A stretch of DNA of 64,000 bases from Mesodorylaimus sp. YZB2_4 (Eukaryota > Nematoda > Enoplea > Dorylaimida > Dorylaimidae). Within the stretch, counting starts at the first letter, position 1, and each line of letters begins with the position of its first letter. The DNA is taken from NCBI GenBank assembly GCA_030248295.1, contig JASANH010000086.1, positions 1 through 64,000 of the forward strand, in the 5' to 3' direction. Positions 34,273-45,972 of this stretch are shown here, one piece after another. The notes beneath the pieces are model-generated. The model did no database searches. It had not been told where the DNA came from and saw only the letters and a list, made by a program, of their open reading frames with translations. Made by a program: the position numbers and the translations under genes.

Positions 34273-35401
34273 TCAACCGGATAGTTTCACCACAGCAGCC
34301 CAAAAGTGAAAAAATATATCCTCCCCCCCAAACGTACGCCGCCACAAAAATTCGGCCAAATAATCACCAAGCATCTGCCGATGCGTTCCAAAGCGCTGCT
34401 TGTGGGCCATCTTCGAGTGCGTCCATAAGCCACCCTCCACTGTATTTGTACACGCACCGGACTCCTCATCGACGAAATGGAAAACCTGAAACCACAAAAA
34501 GTCGATTTGCAACCTCGAATTAAAGCGGCACCTTTCTACTCACTTTCCGTTTTTGGCCAGTGCTTGGATCGATAATGGTCTCCGAGTGCTTGACGACCTT
34601 ATGTTTGTAATTTTCTGGCAACGATTCGATCCCGTTGTAGGCGGCCCAACCATCGGAGTGGATTTCCGTCCCAGGCCGAATATGCCGTTGGATAAGCGGA
34701 AGCAAAGTGGCGGCGTCCCTGTTTTCAACGATGCGAAGAAAACATTTCTCAGGAGCTCCACGTTCGATTCCTCCAAAAATCCAAACGTCGGCGGCCTTCT
34801 TCCTCCCACGATCGTACTTTCTCTTTGAGATTACGGTTTCGTCAATTTCGACGATCTTTCCGAACCCACCAATCGGCGGCGCATTTTCATAAAAATCTAC
34901 AGTAACATCGCGAAAAAACTGATGCCAATCAACAATTGTGCGTGTACTGAGCGTTGTACCATCTTCCCTCATGCACTGGAACTGAACTTGCTCGACCGAG
35001 AAATTATCCAAGCACCAAAAGTAAGCCAACATCCAAACATCTTTCGTCGATAAATTCGAGTTACCAAAAAAAGAATTGACCAAATACCCTTTCTCCTTCC
35101 CGCAAACGCATCGCCACATGTAAGTAGTTGGTTTTCCAGGCCTTTCCCGTTCTCGGAATGTCATCCGCTTTTCGGTGGTAGCGCAATTCTCGTTTGCACA
35201 AAATGGGCCTAATCCACTAGGAGACCGCAGGAGCTCATAACTGGCCAGTTTGCGTAAAAAGTCAGTATTATTCAGAGAAGTGTCATCGAACAAATTTTTC
35301 AATCGGTACTTCTTTAATTTATCCATTCGAACCAGACCAACGAACCGACGACCAGACGAACACGTCGACGTCGGGGTGAGTATATCCAAAAGCACAGACA
35401 C
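34273..35401 (-). CDS. Merlin-superfamily transposase (IS1595/ISXO2-like), 356 aa, 2 exons
   Basis: Exons are 35401-34544 and 34485-34273, with a 58-bp GT...AG intron; the frame is continuous (858 + 213 nt). An N-terminal zinc-ribbon-like CxxxxC...CxC segment is at residues about 65-105. The DDE catalytic triad is visible: VEIDETVISKRKYDRGRKK (first Asp), IHSDGWAAY (second Asp) and TNTVEGGLW (Glu, in exon 2). The RRTF and HFWAAV tail is typical. The family's bacterial relatives are IS1595 elements, but the spliced intron shows that this is a eukaryotic Merlin. A start at the second Met (MDKLKKY, residue 26) is equally possible. Confidence 0.85.
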
Positions 35402-35599
35402 GGCTAACTTAGTAAACGTGTATACACACGGTCATTGTGGGTAAAGTAAAATAGTGCCAAAAGACTTCGATTTCTGTATCTATGGGAAAGGAGTAGTCTT
35501 GCGTATTGTGATATCGCACTCATCTATGGTACGCTGGCCGCCTGCAAACTTTCACATAGAGCGGGAATTTTAAATTTTTCCGAAATTCAAGAAATCGAG

Positions 35600-36076
35600 T
35601 TGCTGGGCTAATGGGCTAATTCACCATATAGCAGTTCTTTTGGCAAGCGTTAGGCTGTCTATCTTTCTATAGTGGCATCTGGAAAATGTTTCAGTTTTAT
35701 TCTCCCCCCCCCCCCCCTCTGGAAATCCTCTCCCCTCTGGTTATTCTCCCTCGCTGGGATCCATTTAAAAAAATTTCTCCTCCAGGGAGAATTTCGAGGA
35801 ATGTGGGATTTTCATGCAATGTGATTGCGATAACAAAAAAGCTCCGCTATTTGAAAACTAAGCATCGAGAATCGAGTGAGAACTAATCTTCTGGTCGCAC
35901 CAGAATGGAGAATCGTTCTCAGGTGAGAATTGATCTTGCTCTCCACTCCGAGATCAATTCTAGAACGACTCTTGCGAGAAGAGATGCAAAGTCGCACTAG
36001 AATGAGAACGATTCTCGACCAGTAGTGCGATCGATGGACCTTTTATCGAAAACGGTGCTAGAACCATTCTCGGACT
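35600..36076. other. Short inverted motifs, no gene
   Basis: Between 35870 and 36050 GAGAATC/GATTCTC-type motifs recur in both orientations (for example around 35870, 35912 and 36010), probably a small degenerate repeat. There is a poly-C run at 35705-35717. Confidence 0.45.
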
Positions 36077-36556
36077 TCATGCGACTGCGGCCTGAGCGAG
36101 TCGACGCTCATCCTCAGCAAGCGCGCTACCTAGTCGCGAACTGGAAGGTTGTGCCACTGCGGATGTTGATGCTGACACCGTGGACAGCGTCGAGGTCGTA
36201 GCTGTAGCGGTGGATGAAGGCATGGTGGAAGCGAAATCGCCAAGAAGCCGGGAAACATCGTCATCTTGAGTGTGGCGAGGGGAAGGTGGCACCTCGCGCA
36301 CCGATGATGAGAAATCGAGTACACTCAGACGCTCAGCCGAGGCATAATCACGAATGAGCGTGATCGTGAATGAGCGAGTAGGGGTTTGATCCAAATGATA
36401 CTCGATGGAGTGCAAGCGACAAAACTGCTGCAACACTGGCTTCGAAACCCATGAAGGAAACAAAGGCTTGAGAGCCGAAACCGCAATCGTAAAGTCGTCT
36501 CGAGACAAAGCCATCACGAGTGGCGTCTGAACGTCAGAGACGCACAAAAGCAACAC
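36077..36556 (-). CDS. Hypothetical protein (159 aa), Ser/Thr/Ala-rich C-terminus
   Basis: An open minus-strand frame. The N-terminal about 85 residues look folded (DDFTIAVSALKPLFPSWV, FCRLHSIEYHL). The C-terminal half is low-complexity Ser/Thr/Ala. I recognise no family. It lies head to head with the non-LTR retrotransposon fragment and may be an unrelated relic. Confidence 0.3.
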   Translation of the reverse strand: MLLLCVSDVQTPLVMALSRDDFTIAVSALKPLFPSWVSKPVLQQFCRLHSIEYHLDQTPTRSFTITLIRDYASAERLSVLDFSSSVREVPPSPRHTQDDDVSRLLGDFASTMPSSTATATTSTLSTVSASTSAVAQPSSSRLGSALAEDERRLAQAAVA

Positions 36557-36639
36557 TCAAGGGATATGGCAAAAAACACTCACGAGAAGCATGGAAACGA
36601 GATCGCTATTATCGAAAATTTTGGGAAAACATTTCGATT

Positions 36640-37903
36640 CCTTGATAAGATCAAAAATAAGATTCTCAGCCCATCAGCACGGTTTCTGCGGACGACGTGG
36701 TACCAACAGCGCTTTGATTGGTGCAACGGAATTCATCCACTCATCGATCAATTCCAAGTAATCTCGATACGTAGCTGGAATCTTTCTCGACGTCCAGAAA
36801 GCCTTCGATAAGGTGCCACATTCGCTTTTGTTACATTCGCTGTCCGAAAAGCATCTATTACAACCCAAGATTATTCGATGGATTGCATCGTATTTGAATG
36901 GTCGTTCACAATATGTCTCGATCAATGGTTGCGCTTCCAACTCAGTATCCATTCCTAGCGGCGTCCCACAGGGCAGTATTCTAGGACCAACACTCTTTAT
37001 TGCGTACTTCGATGAATTGTTACGTGATTTTGAAAGTCGATTTCCTTAATTTCGGTTGCAAGCTTATGCGGACAACCTTCTCCTGATGGTTTATTCAAAA
37101 TCACTCGACGATGTTAATCGATCGGCACAACCTGCCTTGGACTTTATTGTAAAATGGATTTCGCTGGCCGGACTGAATCTCAACCCGACTAAAACGCAAG
37201 TCTTGATTTTTTGTTATGGTCCCAGCCCCGACTTTAGAAGGATCTCCCTTCTCCTGAATAATGCATCTTCGCCTGTTTCGAACTCTGTCAGATACCTAGG
37301 AGTTCTTTTTGATCACGATCTGAAGTTTTCTGATCATATTTCTGAAGTTACCAGACGGGCAAATTCTATGATTGGTGCCATTAATCGCAAGTTTGGTGGT
37401 TGGGTTCTTTCCAAATTTTAATTGCTGTTTACAATGCGTGTGTAAGATCAGGTCTTGAATACGGATGTGTATCTTGGGACCTCGTTTTGAAAAAAGATAT
37501 TCAGGAGCTTGAGCGATTTCAATTTTTTGCGCTTCGTATGATTTTGAAAGATTGGAACGTGTCGTATGAGACTGGACTTCGTCTGATGGGTTGGTCTTCA
37601 CTTCATGATCGTAGAAAATGTCTTAAACTATGCCAGTTCCACAAATATTAAAATGGTACACACGATTTTTCGAATTCTCTTTTTATTCACAAAACGGATT
37701 CAGGCTTACGTTTTAGCGCCCGCTTGACAGAACCTCATCATTTGATTGTTCCAATCCCAAACTATGAACGTTTGAAGCAAAGTTTTTTGTACAGCTCTAT
37801 GAATGCATGGAACTCGTTGCCATATGAAGTTGCCTCGATTACAGATAGACAAATGTTTCAAAAAGCTTTGTCGAAGTTTATAATTTCATACGTTTATCGA
37901 TGA
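36640..37903 (+). pseudogene. Non-LTR retrotransposon reverse transcriptase fragment (jockey/CR1-like)
   Basis: Plus-strand frames, joined across two or three frameshifts, give the RT order QHGFCGRRGTNSAL, FLDVQKAFDKVPHSLLL, PSGVPQGSILGPTLF, the catalytic box, GLNLNPTKTQVL and YLGVLFDHDL. The usual 3' region (SGLEYGCVSWD, MILKDWN, then ISYVYR and a stop at 37901) follows. The catalytic box reads AYADN instead of AYADD, so a catalytic Asp is lost. The 5' endonuclease is absent. The element is 5'-truncated and dead. Confidence 0.85.
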
Positions 37904-39512
37904 TGTCTTTTGTTTTCTTTGACGACTTTTTAATAGTTTCGCTCTCGCTTTTGTTTAATGCTTTACGTCATCCCTTATGTGGCTTGCTGTCTCAGAGTGC
38001 ACAGTAATGTGTTTCGGCAAGAAATAAATAGAAATGGCGGCTGTGTTATGGCTAGGGGCTTTTGAGCAAGACAGCGCAAAGATGACAACGCAAAAACAAT
38101 TGATGAAGCCAGCTACCGCTCACAAAGCATTTGGCTTCATGAACTGTCCTTGCAGCTAAGTAAGACATCGGCCAAAGCGGAATTGCCTTTTCTCGTTTTC
38201 TCAGGCCGTTCCTTACAACGATACGCGCGCGTAGCCATAAAAACAGTAAATCTCACCTGTTGAAAACTTGAAAAAAATCAACTTTTTGAAAACTTGAAAA
38301 AAATCAAGATTTTGAAAACTTGATTTTTCAAAACACACTTTTTTGAAGTTGAAAAAAAAATCAAGCTAGAAACTTTGGTGTTTCAAAAATTTTTTCAAGG
38401 CTATCTATGTGTTTCAAACTAAAAAAATCAAGATTGAGAAAAATCTTGATTTTGCCACTTGTGGTACACCGTAAATAGATGGAACCATCCACGCACAATC
38501 TGGACGCGTCGGTTTAGAGCAAGCTGCAGGAGAGGCATCGCTCTGGGAAAGATCAGATATAGCACTTTGTTTGTCATTTTGGCCTCGCCTCATGCTATTC
38601 GTAGAGCACAGAGCAGAATTTCATAGCCAAGTCAGCAAAAATTTTGTATGGCAGACGGCCATTATAGAAAAGCTGACTGGCTCCATTCCACTCATCCCCT
38701 TCCCTTCTTTATAGCGAACACGATGGCAGGAGACCCATGGCGGACTCAATTTCGAACATAGCCTGCTCTAATTCAATGTCTCTACCATGCCTGTGCTCAT
38801 CCTTTGCTTCCTCATAAGGCACCAGCGCTCCCAAAGGAGCCCGGACCGCACCCAATTTAGTCAATTCTTCCCCGAAAAATCGCACCCATCGATAACCCGG
38901 AATCTCGGTCTCATTCACTTTTCCTGGGGTTTATTTGTTTAACGAAATGAAGGGTGTTTTGACCACTGCATCTGAATTCCGACGGGAGTTTTGACTACTG
39001 CGTCCAAACAGTATTTCGTAGCCTCGCAGAAAAAGAAACCTCGCAGAAAAAGAAAAACCCCATTTTTCCTGCATCCACATGAATATATACAGCCGCATGC
39101 TCTCAGTCGATTAATGAATGCAGATTCAAGCGAATAAGGGTGGTCCAGGCGAAATGGATGAAAGGTGGAGAGGGGGAGGGGGGAGTGAAAAAATCGCATT
39201 TTTGGTTGACGTCCTCAATGGCCCTCAACCCCCTCAGACAGGTAATCAAGAAGTCAGTCAGTCAGTCTTGTCGAGTAGTATGTGGCACCCACCTCTAGGG
39301 GTCTTGACGTCCTTCACGGATGGCGCCTTAGCGGCTTTTCGATATAAACCAGGTTCATTTTTGCAGTGAACGAACATTTTCAAATCTCAAAAACGCTTGA
39401 ATATCCATATCTTTTTATCAATATCTTGGTTGTGAAAAGATATAATATATTACCTGTTTTCTTTCAAGAATGCACGCCCTTCACATGCATGTGTACATTC
39501 CAAAAACAGATA
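37904..39512. other. 3' end of the retroelement, then low-complexity inverted repeats
   Basis: An AATAAATAG just after the reverse transcriptase (38025) may be its polyadenylation signal. At 38262-38455, CTTGAAAAAAATCAA-type A/T-rich motifs recur in both orientations and can form several hairpins. From 38.5 to 39.5 kb I see no gene. Confidence 0.5.
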
Positions 39513-41030
39513 GGGGCCATCCATGAAGGTGGACCGCAGCCTAGGGGGGTGGGGGAGGGGGTTGGCAAAAAGTGGTTAGCTGCGGTCGGGGGAGGGGAAG
39601 GGGTAGCGGCCAATGTTCGACCGCAGCAAATTTTTAGACTTTTGATATCAAAAAAACCACATTTTATCTTCACCAGTAGTGCGCTTTCAAACCTGTAAAA
39701 CTTTTTGTCTTTTTTTCTCCTTGGTCGTTCATTCTCGATAATGCAATTTCGGCTTCATCAGGACTCTTCATTCCCAACTGGAATAGCATCTGATCCGAAA
39801 GGAAAAAGTTGGGAGGCGATGGCTCAGCTGATTTAGGCGTTGATCCGCCTTTCTGGCCCACAACCCTGACTGCAAGGCCGAGGTTCTATTTGGACGGAGG
39901 ACGGCAGTTTAGTAGCTTGTCGTTACCTTTGGACACCTGGCTCCAAGCAACACCACGTTACTGTCAAACGGCGGACGCCCACCCAAGGGGCAGAGAATTG
40001 GGAAACTGTCCTCGAACACCAGTCGAGAAGGTCCCTAAGCTAGCGATAAGCCCAAGCCCCTTCTCACCCAGTATGCCCTCGTGTTGAGGTGCTCCCAGTA
40101 AAGACACAGGGAACCTGCCATGAGTGCTGGTCACCTCTAGGGATAGGTCGGGATCATCTTTTTCCAGGATCGAGATCAGGGCAAGCCCGATCGGGATCGG
40201 GATTTTTTGTTTGATGTCGAACAGTTTCCACGCACGAGGGAGATGAGTCTATTTTCCAGACTAAAGCACACTTTAGTCATCCAGGTTTTTTATCAGGTCG
40301 AGTTTCAGTCATTTTTTATCAATATAGGCTGAAATTGATGAGTACCGGATTTCCTCGAAATTTTCCCCTGGGGAGAAATTTTTTCAAATGGGTCCCAGAT
40401 TGGGGAGAATAACCAGAGGGGGAAGGATTTCGAGGAAATACGGTACATTCGCAGTTTCGATACGCATCCAGCAAGGTCAGCCTAGGCTAAGTAAAATCAG
40501 TGTTGCTATCATTTTCGATGTGAGCTGATGTTGCTGTTGCCTCTTCATCGCAGATATGATGGATCAGAGTGTACATGCCATGCTTATTGCATATCATAAT
40601 TAGCAGAATCCCGATGCGTCAATGTCAGGATCAGGATTGGGATCCCAGCCTATCCCTGACAGCCGCGCTTATCATATCATGAATGCTTGCCAGCTAATAT
40701 GATTTGAAGTCCTGTAGAGAACTGAGCCGGCGCGGCCTAACCCACAAAACTTAAAAAAATATGGGGAAAAGTTTGTGGAGGCTTTTACAAAATAGAAATC
40801 CGCTCAATAAATTAAAAACGATTTGTCTTCGAAGGAGATGGCATCTTGTCGAGCTCGAGAAAGCATAAGACGAAACATTTCACAAAATTGCGTTTGGAAG
40901 GAGAAGGGGGTCTGGCTGAAGTGGTCGACCATTTTTGAGGGGGGTTCGCGATAAGTGGTCGGCATGCTGTCAGGGGGGAAGGGGGTCAAAAAATCGAGAT
41001 TTTGTGCGGTCGACCTTTATGGATGGCCCC
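39513..41030. mobile_element. Non-autonomous DNA element, copy 1, with embedded tRNA-like sequence
   Basis: The ends are GGGGCCATCCATGAAGGTGG (39513) and, inverted, GGGGCCATCCATAAAGGTCG (41030). ATA flanks both ends, a plausible 3-bp target duplication. The interior is G-rich near the ends and includes a tRNA-like GATGGCTCAGCTGATTTAGGCG at about 39817. It has no transposase. A related copy lies at 61660-63195. Confidence 0.75.
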
Positions 41031-41141
41031 ATAGTAGATATGGATATTCCAAAAGGAAAATATTAGCAAGGAAAACTTGCTTAAGGCCACGTTAGCCTAC
41101 AGAAAAAAAAACCATGGACAATAATCAATTGGGGAAGATTT

Positions 41142-41648
41142 TTGATAGTGTCGATACAAACTAAATGGGAAGAATCTTTGCAAAACGTTCTAGACACCCT
41201 CAAAGTGGCCGAAGAGGACTATCTATTCATACAGCGTTATTTGATAACAAGGCTCCAACTTTACTACATGCAACGCCCCGAAGTGGCGGAAAACTTGACG
41301 GTTGCCGACTGGTCAAACAGGAAACAAGAGGAAGGGAAAATTATTGTCGGGCTGAGCAAACACAATACGGCCATATCGAAGGGAATCCACCTATTCGCGA
41401 TCAGTCGGGCGGATGCAGCGGTCTTTGAATATTATTTGAAATTTTGCCAGCCAGAACTAGACGGCGATTATGAGCAAAGTGAAGAACCATTTTTCCTCAC
41501 ATCACGAGCCCGATGCAAGGTGAAGAATGCATTCGAAATAAAAGGCTTATTTTTACGACTCCATGCGATCTCATCAATGCGACAGAAGACTAGTACACAG
41601 CCAGCAGTAGGCGTTTCCGCGCGGTTGTTTATGAATAAGAAACGTTGA
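41142..41648 (+). pseudogene. Tyrosine-recombinase-like fragment (168 aa)
   Basis: The open frame contains RLQLYYMQRPEVAENLTVADW, then VGLSKHNTAISKGIHLF and a later EPFFLTSRAR block. This order (a helix with QRxxV, then an HKTA-like strand pair, then FFxTSxG) resembles the catalytic domain of eukaryotic tyrosine recombinases of Cryptons and related elements. The final R..Y catalytic residues are not visible, so the domain is truncated. The initiator is not an ATG, so upstream coding is missing. The family call is tentative. Confidence 0.45.
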
Positions 41649-42300
41649 TTTCATTGCAACCTTTATTATATCTTGATCGTGTAAGGGAATTAGATTTGAA
41701 TGTACATTGGACTGAATATGTACTAGAGTGTACATCGTTGATGAGGGTTGCAATGTGGATTTAAAGTGTGGAGAAACAAAAACAAAAACTATATGGCTGC
41801 CAAAATCCCAATGAGAGGCTCCTCGTGCCGGCGGCTTGAAACCATGCTAGTCGCATGGGCTAATCTCATGGGTGCCTTCACACTCATTCAACGATGCATC
41901 GATAAAGCTCATCGAAATGAACCAGTGCGATGTATGTAAATTGTGCAAAATTACGCACGATGGGCCCAACCATGAGCAGCTGGTCGTCGTATCAGTACGG
42001 GTGTGAAGAAAAACGACTCTGAGAAGCCGATTCGTAATCAGCGTTAAGTCAGCGCCTCATTTCAGGCCTGAAGCTAGAGCTGAAGGTAAAATATGTTTTC
42101 GATATAATGTGAAAAATGGTAAAATATGGTTCCAGATGGATGAAATACAATTAATAATGGGTAAAATATGGTTTCAGGTAATGAGAAGTGGCTACCGCGC
42201 TTACGATATGTTGCTGCGGGAAAGGAGGGTGCGTGAACTGTACTAGAAGTGTTTAAAATTTTTTCGAAGGTTCTGTAACTAAGCTTGGTCACGAGAAGAA
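41649..42300. other. Short direct repeats, no gene
   Basis: A GGTAAAATATG motif recurs three times between 42084 and 42178. Otherwise there is nothing recognisable before the integrase relic. Confidence 0.45.
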
Positions 42301-42316
42301 GGTTACGCGTGATGAT

Positions 42317-43655
42317 ATGGTTTTGTATATGCTCATGAATGCTTCTTCGATTCCTGCTTTTCAGAATAAAATGGAAGTGTTGGAGAATGTGTATAAAACT
42401 CCAAATTCGAAAGGCGCATTTGGTGGTCAAGACAAACTTGCACGTGCTGTGCCAGGTTTAACTTGTAAACGTGCAGCTGATTTTCTCACGACTCAAGAGT
42501 CGTATCAACTGACCACGTCGTTTAAAATTTCCAACTATCCGAGTTTATGTCCACAAAGTCAATGAAATTAATGAAGCTAATCTATCCGACTTGTCAGTTT
42601 ACATAGATGAAAATGAAGGATATAAATTTTTACTTTTAATTATTGATTCATTTTCAAAAGTACTTACAGTGATCCCGCTCAAGAATAAAAGTGAGGTTAA
42701 GACTTCAAATTCTTTCTGATGAATTCAAATTACTGTTTCGTACTTTAGGCAGTGATGCGATGCATGAGGCATTTTTGAAAGCTTACACTGGTCCAAATAG
42801 TAGACCGTTGTATCTTTATACAGACAAGGGAGTGAGTTTACAATACTTTTTTCAAAAAAAAATTTCACGTACATATGAACATTTTAGACTGAATTTTACC
42901 ATTCGAAAATAAAGAAGCTATATAAAACTCTGGGTATTGTTCGCCACTATTCTACTTATTCAGAAAAGAAGGCATCTACAGTAGAGAGGGTAAGAGTGTG
43001 AAGCATGTTTCGACTTGTTCATAAATTGCGTTGTCATAGGTTCAAAGAACATTCAAGTCAATGCTGATGCGCTATCTACTGGATCGAAAGACCAAGCGAT
43101 ACATTGATGTGTTGCAACTTTTGGTTGCGTCATATACCAGTCCCATCATAGAACGATCGGCATGGCTCCAGCCGACGTTACTGACGCCGACGCAGACATC
43201 ATTCGAGAAAGGATTCGCCCAATGACTGACGCTATCCCACACGAGCCGAAATATGCGGTCGATGACTATGTCAGAGTCTCGATGCAGAGACCCGTCGTTG
43301 GTCATAAGGGTTACGATGTGCAGTGGAGTTTTCAACTTTATCAGATCCATAGTGTTCTAGCCTATCGAGACCAAGTACAGTACCGCGTCAAGGATCACAA
43401 AGGACGTTTGCTCAAAGGTAATTTGTATGGCTCATAATCTCATCTTTTGAAATACGAGTGGCACTTTATTCAGGTGCTTTTTACGAACCAGAATTGCAAA
43501 AGGTGCTAGCGCCGACAGAGTATAGAACTGAGAAGTTATTCGCCAACGTAAAAGCAAGGACGGGAAAAAGCAATATTTGGTTCGATTCTGAATATACGGT
43601 CCCGAAGACGACGCCCGGATATCTGGAGAAGATTTCACGGCATGAATCCGTTTGA
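42317..43655 (+). pseudogene. Polinton/Maverick integrase relic, copy 1
   Basis: Plus-strand frames, broken by several stops and frameshifts, spell an rve-type integrase of the Polinton kind. An N-terminal FGGQDKLARAVPGL...FLTTQESYQL is followed by GYKFLLLIIDSFSKV (first Asp region), then PLYLYTDKGVS (second Asp) and a KKASTVERV remnant (Glu). The C-terminal part reads FYEPELQKVLAP.EYRTEKLF, the Polinton-type tail. It is inactive. It is the first gene in the same direction as the capsid genes that follow. Confidence 0.75.
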
Positions 43656-44043
43656 CTTGCATCTTTGTGGCAGAGGGAGTGAGGAATATTTCCCAGATAA
43701 TGTACCGAGTCATTTTACGAATATTTTATCAACTCCGCTGTCTGGCATGTTGAATTTCAAGGTGGCCATTTCATCCTGTCACCTGTTTCCCCCAATCCCG
43801 AGTGGCATGCCCCTGTGCCACATAACTTGCGATATTGTTACCCCATCCCCCTATGATAATCGCAAGCTACCCATTATTGGTTTCTTGCCCAACTCAAATT
43901 TGTGGACCCCCAGACCTATTTTCTTCGATGTATGCAAGGATAATATCGAGTGTATTATGGTCTCGATCACTGATGATGACGGTAAAGTGGTGCAGCAGTT
44001 GACGAGTGATTCCATTGTCGTACTGACTTTTAAACGTGTATAA
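43642..44043 (+). CDS. Polinton penton-like minor capsid protein, C-terminal part (133 aa)
   Basis: An open frame ending in SITDDDGKVVQQ followed by an IVVLTFKR tail. This matches the conserved C-terminus of the single-jelly-roll minor capsid (penton) protein of Polintons and adintoviruses. The protein is shorter than usual for the family, so the N-terminus is probably lost or frameshifted. It overlaps the end of the integrase relic by 14 bp. Confidence 0.55.
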   Translation: MNPFDLHLCGRGSEEYFPDNVPSHFTNILSTPLSGMLNFKVAISSCHLFPPIPSGMPLCHITCDIVTPSPYDNRKLPIIGFLPNSNLWTPRPIFFDVCKDNIECIMVSITDDDGKVVQQLTSDSIVVLTFKRV

Positions 44044-44194
44044 AATCTCGCACTTTTAATTCGGCATTCTCATTGCTTGGTTGTCATGTTGGCTCCATGG
44101 AGAGTAAACTCGATTCCCTGCATATAAGTTCGCAGTCTCAAAACCCGGTGGAAAGACTTCATTTAATTTCTTTAAAAAATATTTGGGTTGAAAA

Positions 44195-44395
44195 GTGTCA
44201 GTGAGGAAGAAGCGAGCCACAACGACTACGGCACCCACTGCTCAAAAGAAGAAAAAGAAGAATACCAAGGCGCCAGCCAAGAAAGGAAAAGTAGTCTCGA
44301 AGCCTGGACGTGTGGCTGGGAAGAAGCCAGCGCCGAGAGAGAATGTCGAAAAAAAAGGATCAACTCGAACTGCCAGTATGCGTGGCAGATATTAA
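44195..44395 (+). CDS. Small Lys/Arg-rich protein of the Polinton region (66 aa)
   Basis: A highly basic frame (KKRATTTTAPTAQKKKKK and a GRVAGKKPAPRE segment) between the two capsid genes. Such small basic proteins are common in viruses with double-jelly-roll capsids and may bind the genome. There is no ATG at the start (the frame opens with GTG), so the true start is unclear or the gene is damaged. Confidence 0.35.
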   Translation: MSVRKKRATTTTAPTAQKKKKKNTKAPAKKGKVVSKPGRVAGKKPAPRENVEKKGSTRTASMRGRY

Positions 44396-44796
44396 TCCAT
44401 TCAAGGGCAAGTGTGTGGAAAAAGCACTGTCTGAAACGCGTTTGGACATTATAACATGCTCAGTTCCCCTTAAAAGTTCTGATGTAAACTCGAGTATAGA
44501 CTTTCATATCCCCTTTGTCGAAGGTTACTTTACTGATCAAGTTCAACTCTACTCGAAGTGGAACTGAAAATTAGTTTTGTGCAAGAAAATGTGAAAGATC
44601 GTACGATAAATTGAATGACAAGGTGGGGTTAATCAATAATGTTTTGGCCAGATTTTTTTTGAGCGCTCAAGTTCTGATCAATATTACACTGGTGGCTGCT
44701 CCGAACGGTGCCCTCCCATCCATCAGCTACAATTCGATCATATCCAATTATCCGTACGATACTCGACAGTCCTCGCTGAAAAGTGCGGGATACTGA
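44343..44796 (+). pseudogene. Polinton major capsid protein fragment
   Basis: An ATG at 44343 opens a frame with VDxNPF-like spacing and DFHIPFVEGYFTDQVQLYSKW. After a stop and frameshift it continues as KVGLINNVLARFFLSAQVLIN, then SYNSIISNYPYDTRQSSLKSA. This is the N-terminal part of the double-jelly-roll major capsid protein. It breaks off at about 44790, where polymerase sequence abruptly begins, so at least two thirds of the capsid gene is missing. Confidence 0.6.
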
Positions 44797-45060
44797 GATC
44801 TATCTTTCAAGAGTTTATAACGTGATGGATACCCTCCCATTCATGGCAGCCAGCGTGAAGTTTGCGGAACTATTTTACGAAATTGCGTCCGTCGATTTTT
44901 ATCGTTCATGCCAATCCATTCCCCGAGTGTCATCCTATTTCTATTTCAACGACTCGCAGAACTCCGTCCAGAAGTGCGGTTTGGACTGTTTGAGCAGAAT
45001 GAACAAAAACTAGCCGAAAAATTGAAGAGTAGTGTGGCAGGTATGAATCTATTCCGTATA
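44791..45060 (+). pseudogene. Polinton DNA polymerase B fragment, plus strand
   Basis: Reads DTEIYLSRVYN...FAELFYEIASVDFYRSCQS, matching the end of the exonuclease domain of protein-primed polymerase B. The first about 130 bp are about 90% identical to the reverse complement of about 46015-46142. It is fused directly to the major capsid fragment. Confidence 0.6.
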
Positions 45061-45480
45061 TCTTATCCTCCAGAGTAGAATAATTTTTTCTAAGGTGGCT
45101 TGGCTGTCATAAATACTCAACTTATCGAATCTGGTATCCCAAAAAATTCGAAATAAAGGCTCTATCGCACAAAAGGTCGTGGGGTAAGTTAAATTTACTT
45201 TAACTAAAATTTTCTTGTGCAAAATATCATTTTCTTTCAAGATATGACGCCAATGCACTTTATCTGCATTCAATCTGTAAGGACTGCCCAGCTAGCAAAG
45301 TGTGCCATCGGAAACATGTTCCTGACAGAACACTACTCGAAAGGCAGACCGCTTTACCTGGTGCAGGTTATACCCTTTAGTAGATTATTTAGAAGAAATA
45401 TAAGCTAATGCTCTTAACAGATTTGAAAAAGAGGCGAATTATTTGAAATATCGAGAATGAGAAAGAAAAGAGCAAATAAG
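45061..45480 (+). other. Unassigned part of the Polinton region
   Basis: A 63-codon frame at 45217-45408 (contains TEHYSKGRPLYLVQVIPFSRLF) may belong to the broken polymerase, but no motif is decisive. Confidence 0.3.
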
Positions 45481-45499
45481 CATGGCCAGTGATGGTGAG

Positions 45500-45972
45500 C
45501 AGCAATGCCTCGGCCTCAAGCAAATTCGTGTCGATGGATATTCGAAAAAGTCACGGACAGTTTTCTTTTTCAACGGTAGCTATTTCCACAACCATCCACC
45601 GACAGAATGTTGAAATAAGAATGTCAAGCCCAAGCCAAAATACCCGAATGCCTATCAAGATTTCCACGATCAGGTCGAGCATTTAAAAACTTTTGGGTTC
45701 ACAATCGACGTGACGTTAGGTAAGCAAATAAATTAACGAATAATTCTAGTCTTTAACCTGAAAATTTTTGCAGAATGTGAGTGGAATAATATCGAAAAAG
45801 TGGCCACGCTAATACGAAAAGGACAACGGCGGAGTATTCCATCCGAGCTGAGGCAGTATGTTCCACAAGCTGAGCGATTGGCCCAATATCTAAGCAGTCT
45901 TCGAAAACGGGCATTCGAAAACGACTTGTACGTCTCGGAAAGAAGTATGCGGCAAGCAATTCTGAGCGATTA
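45500..45972 (+). pseudogene. Polinton DNA polymerase B fragment (region before the palm)
   Basis: Reads KQIRVDGYSKKSRTVFFFNG then YFHNHPPTEC, followed by FHDQVEHLKTFGF, ECEWNN and RRSIPSELRQY. The GY...V-F-NGxxxH..C and ECEW motifs occur in Polinton polymerase B downstream of the exonuclease. A frameshift and a short intron-like interruption (about 45719-45774) break it. Its orientation is opposite to the larger polymerase relic. Confidence 0.55.

Larger units (their letters stand above)
33664..35599. mobile_element. Merlin/IS1595-like DNA transposon
   Basis: Imperfect inverted ends bracket the transposase. 33664-33705 (CTCGAT, GAATTT, then AAATTTAAATTTCCCGCTCTA) pairs with the reverse complement of 35555-35599. 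No clean target duplication is visible, so the exact limits are approximate. The single gene inside is intact, which suggests a fairly young copy. Confidence 0.6.

Noticed and set aside
34273-35401. Bacterial contamination (ISXO2/IS1595 transposase)
   Set aside because: A spliceable 58-bp intron interrupts the catalytic domain, as expected for eukaryotic Merlin.
45753-45959. Minus-strand 68-aa frame
   Set aside because: Antisense to the plus-strand polymerase fragment; no motif of its own.
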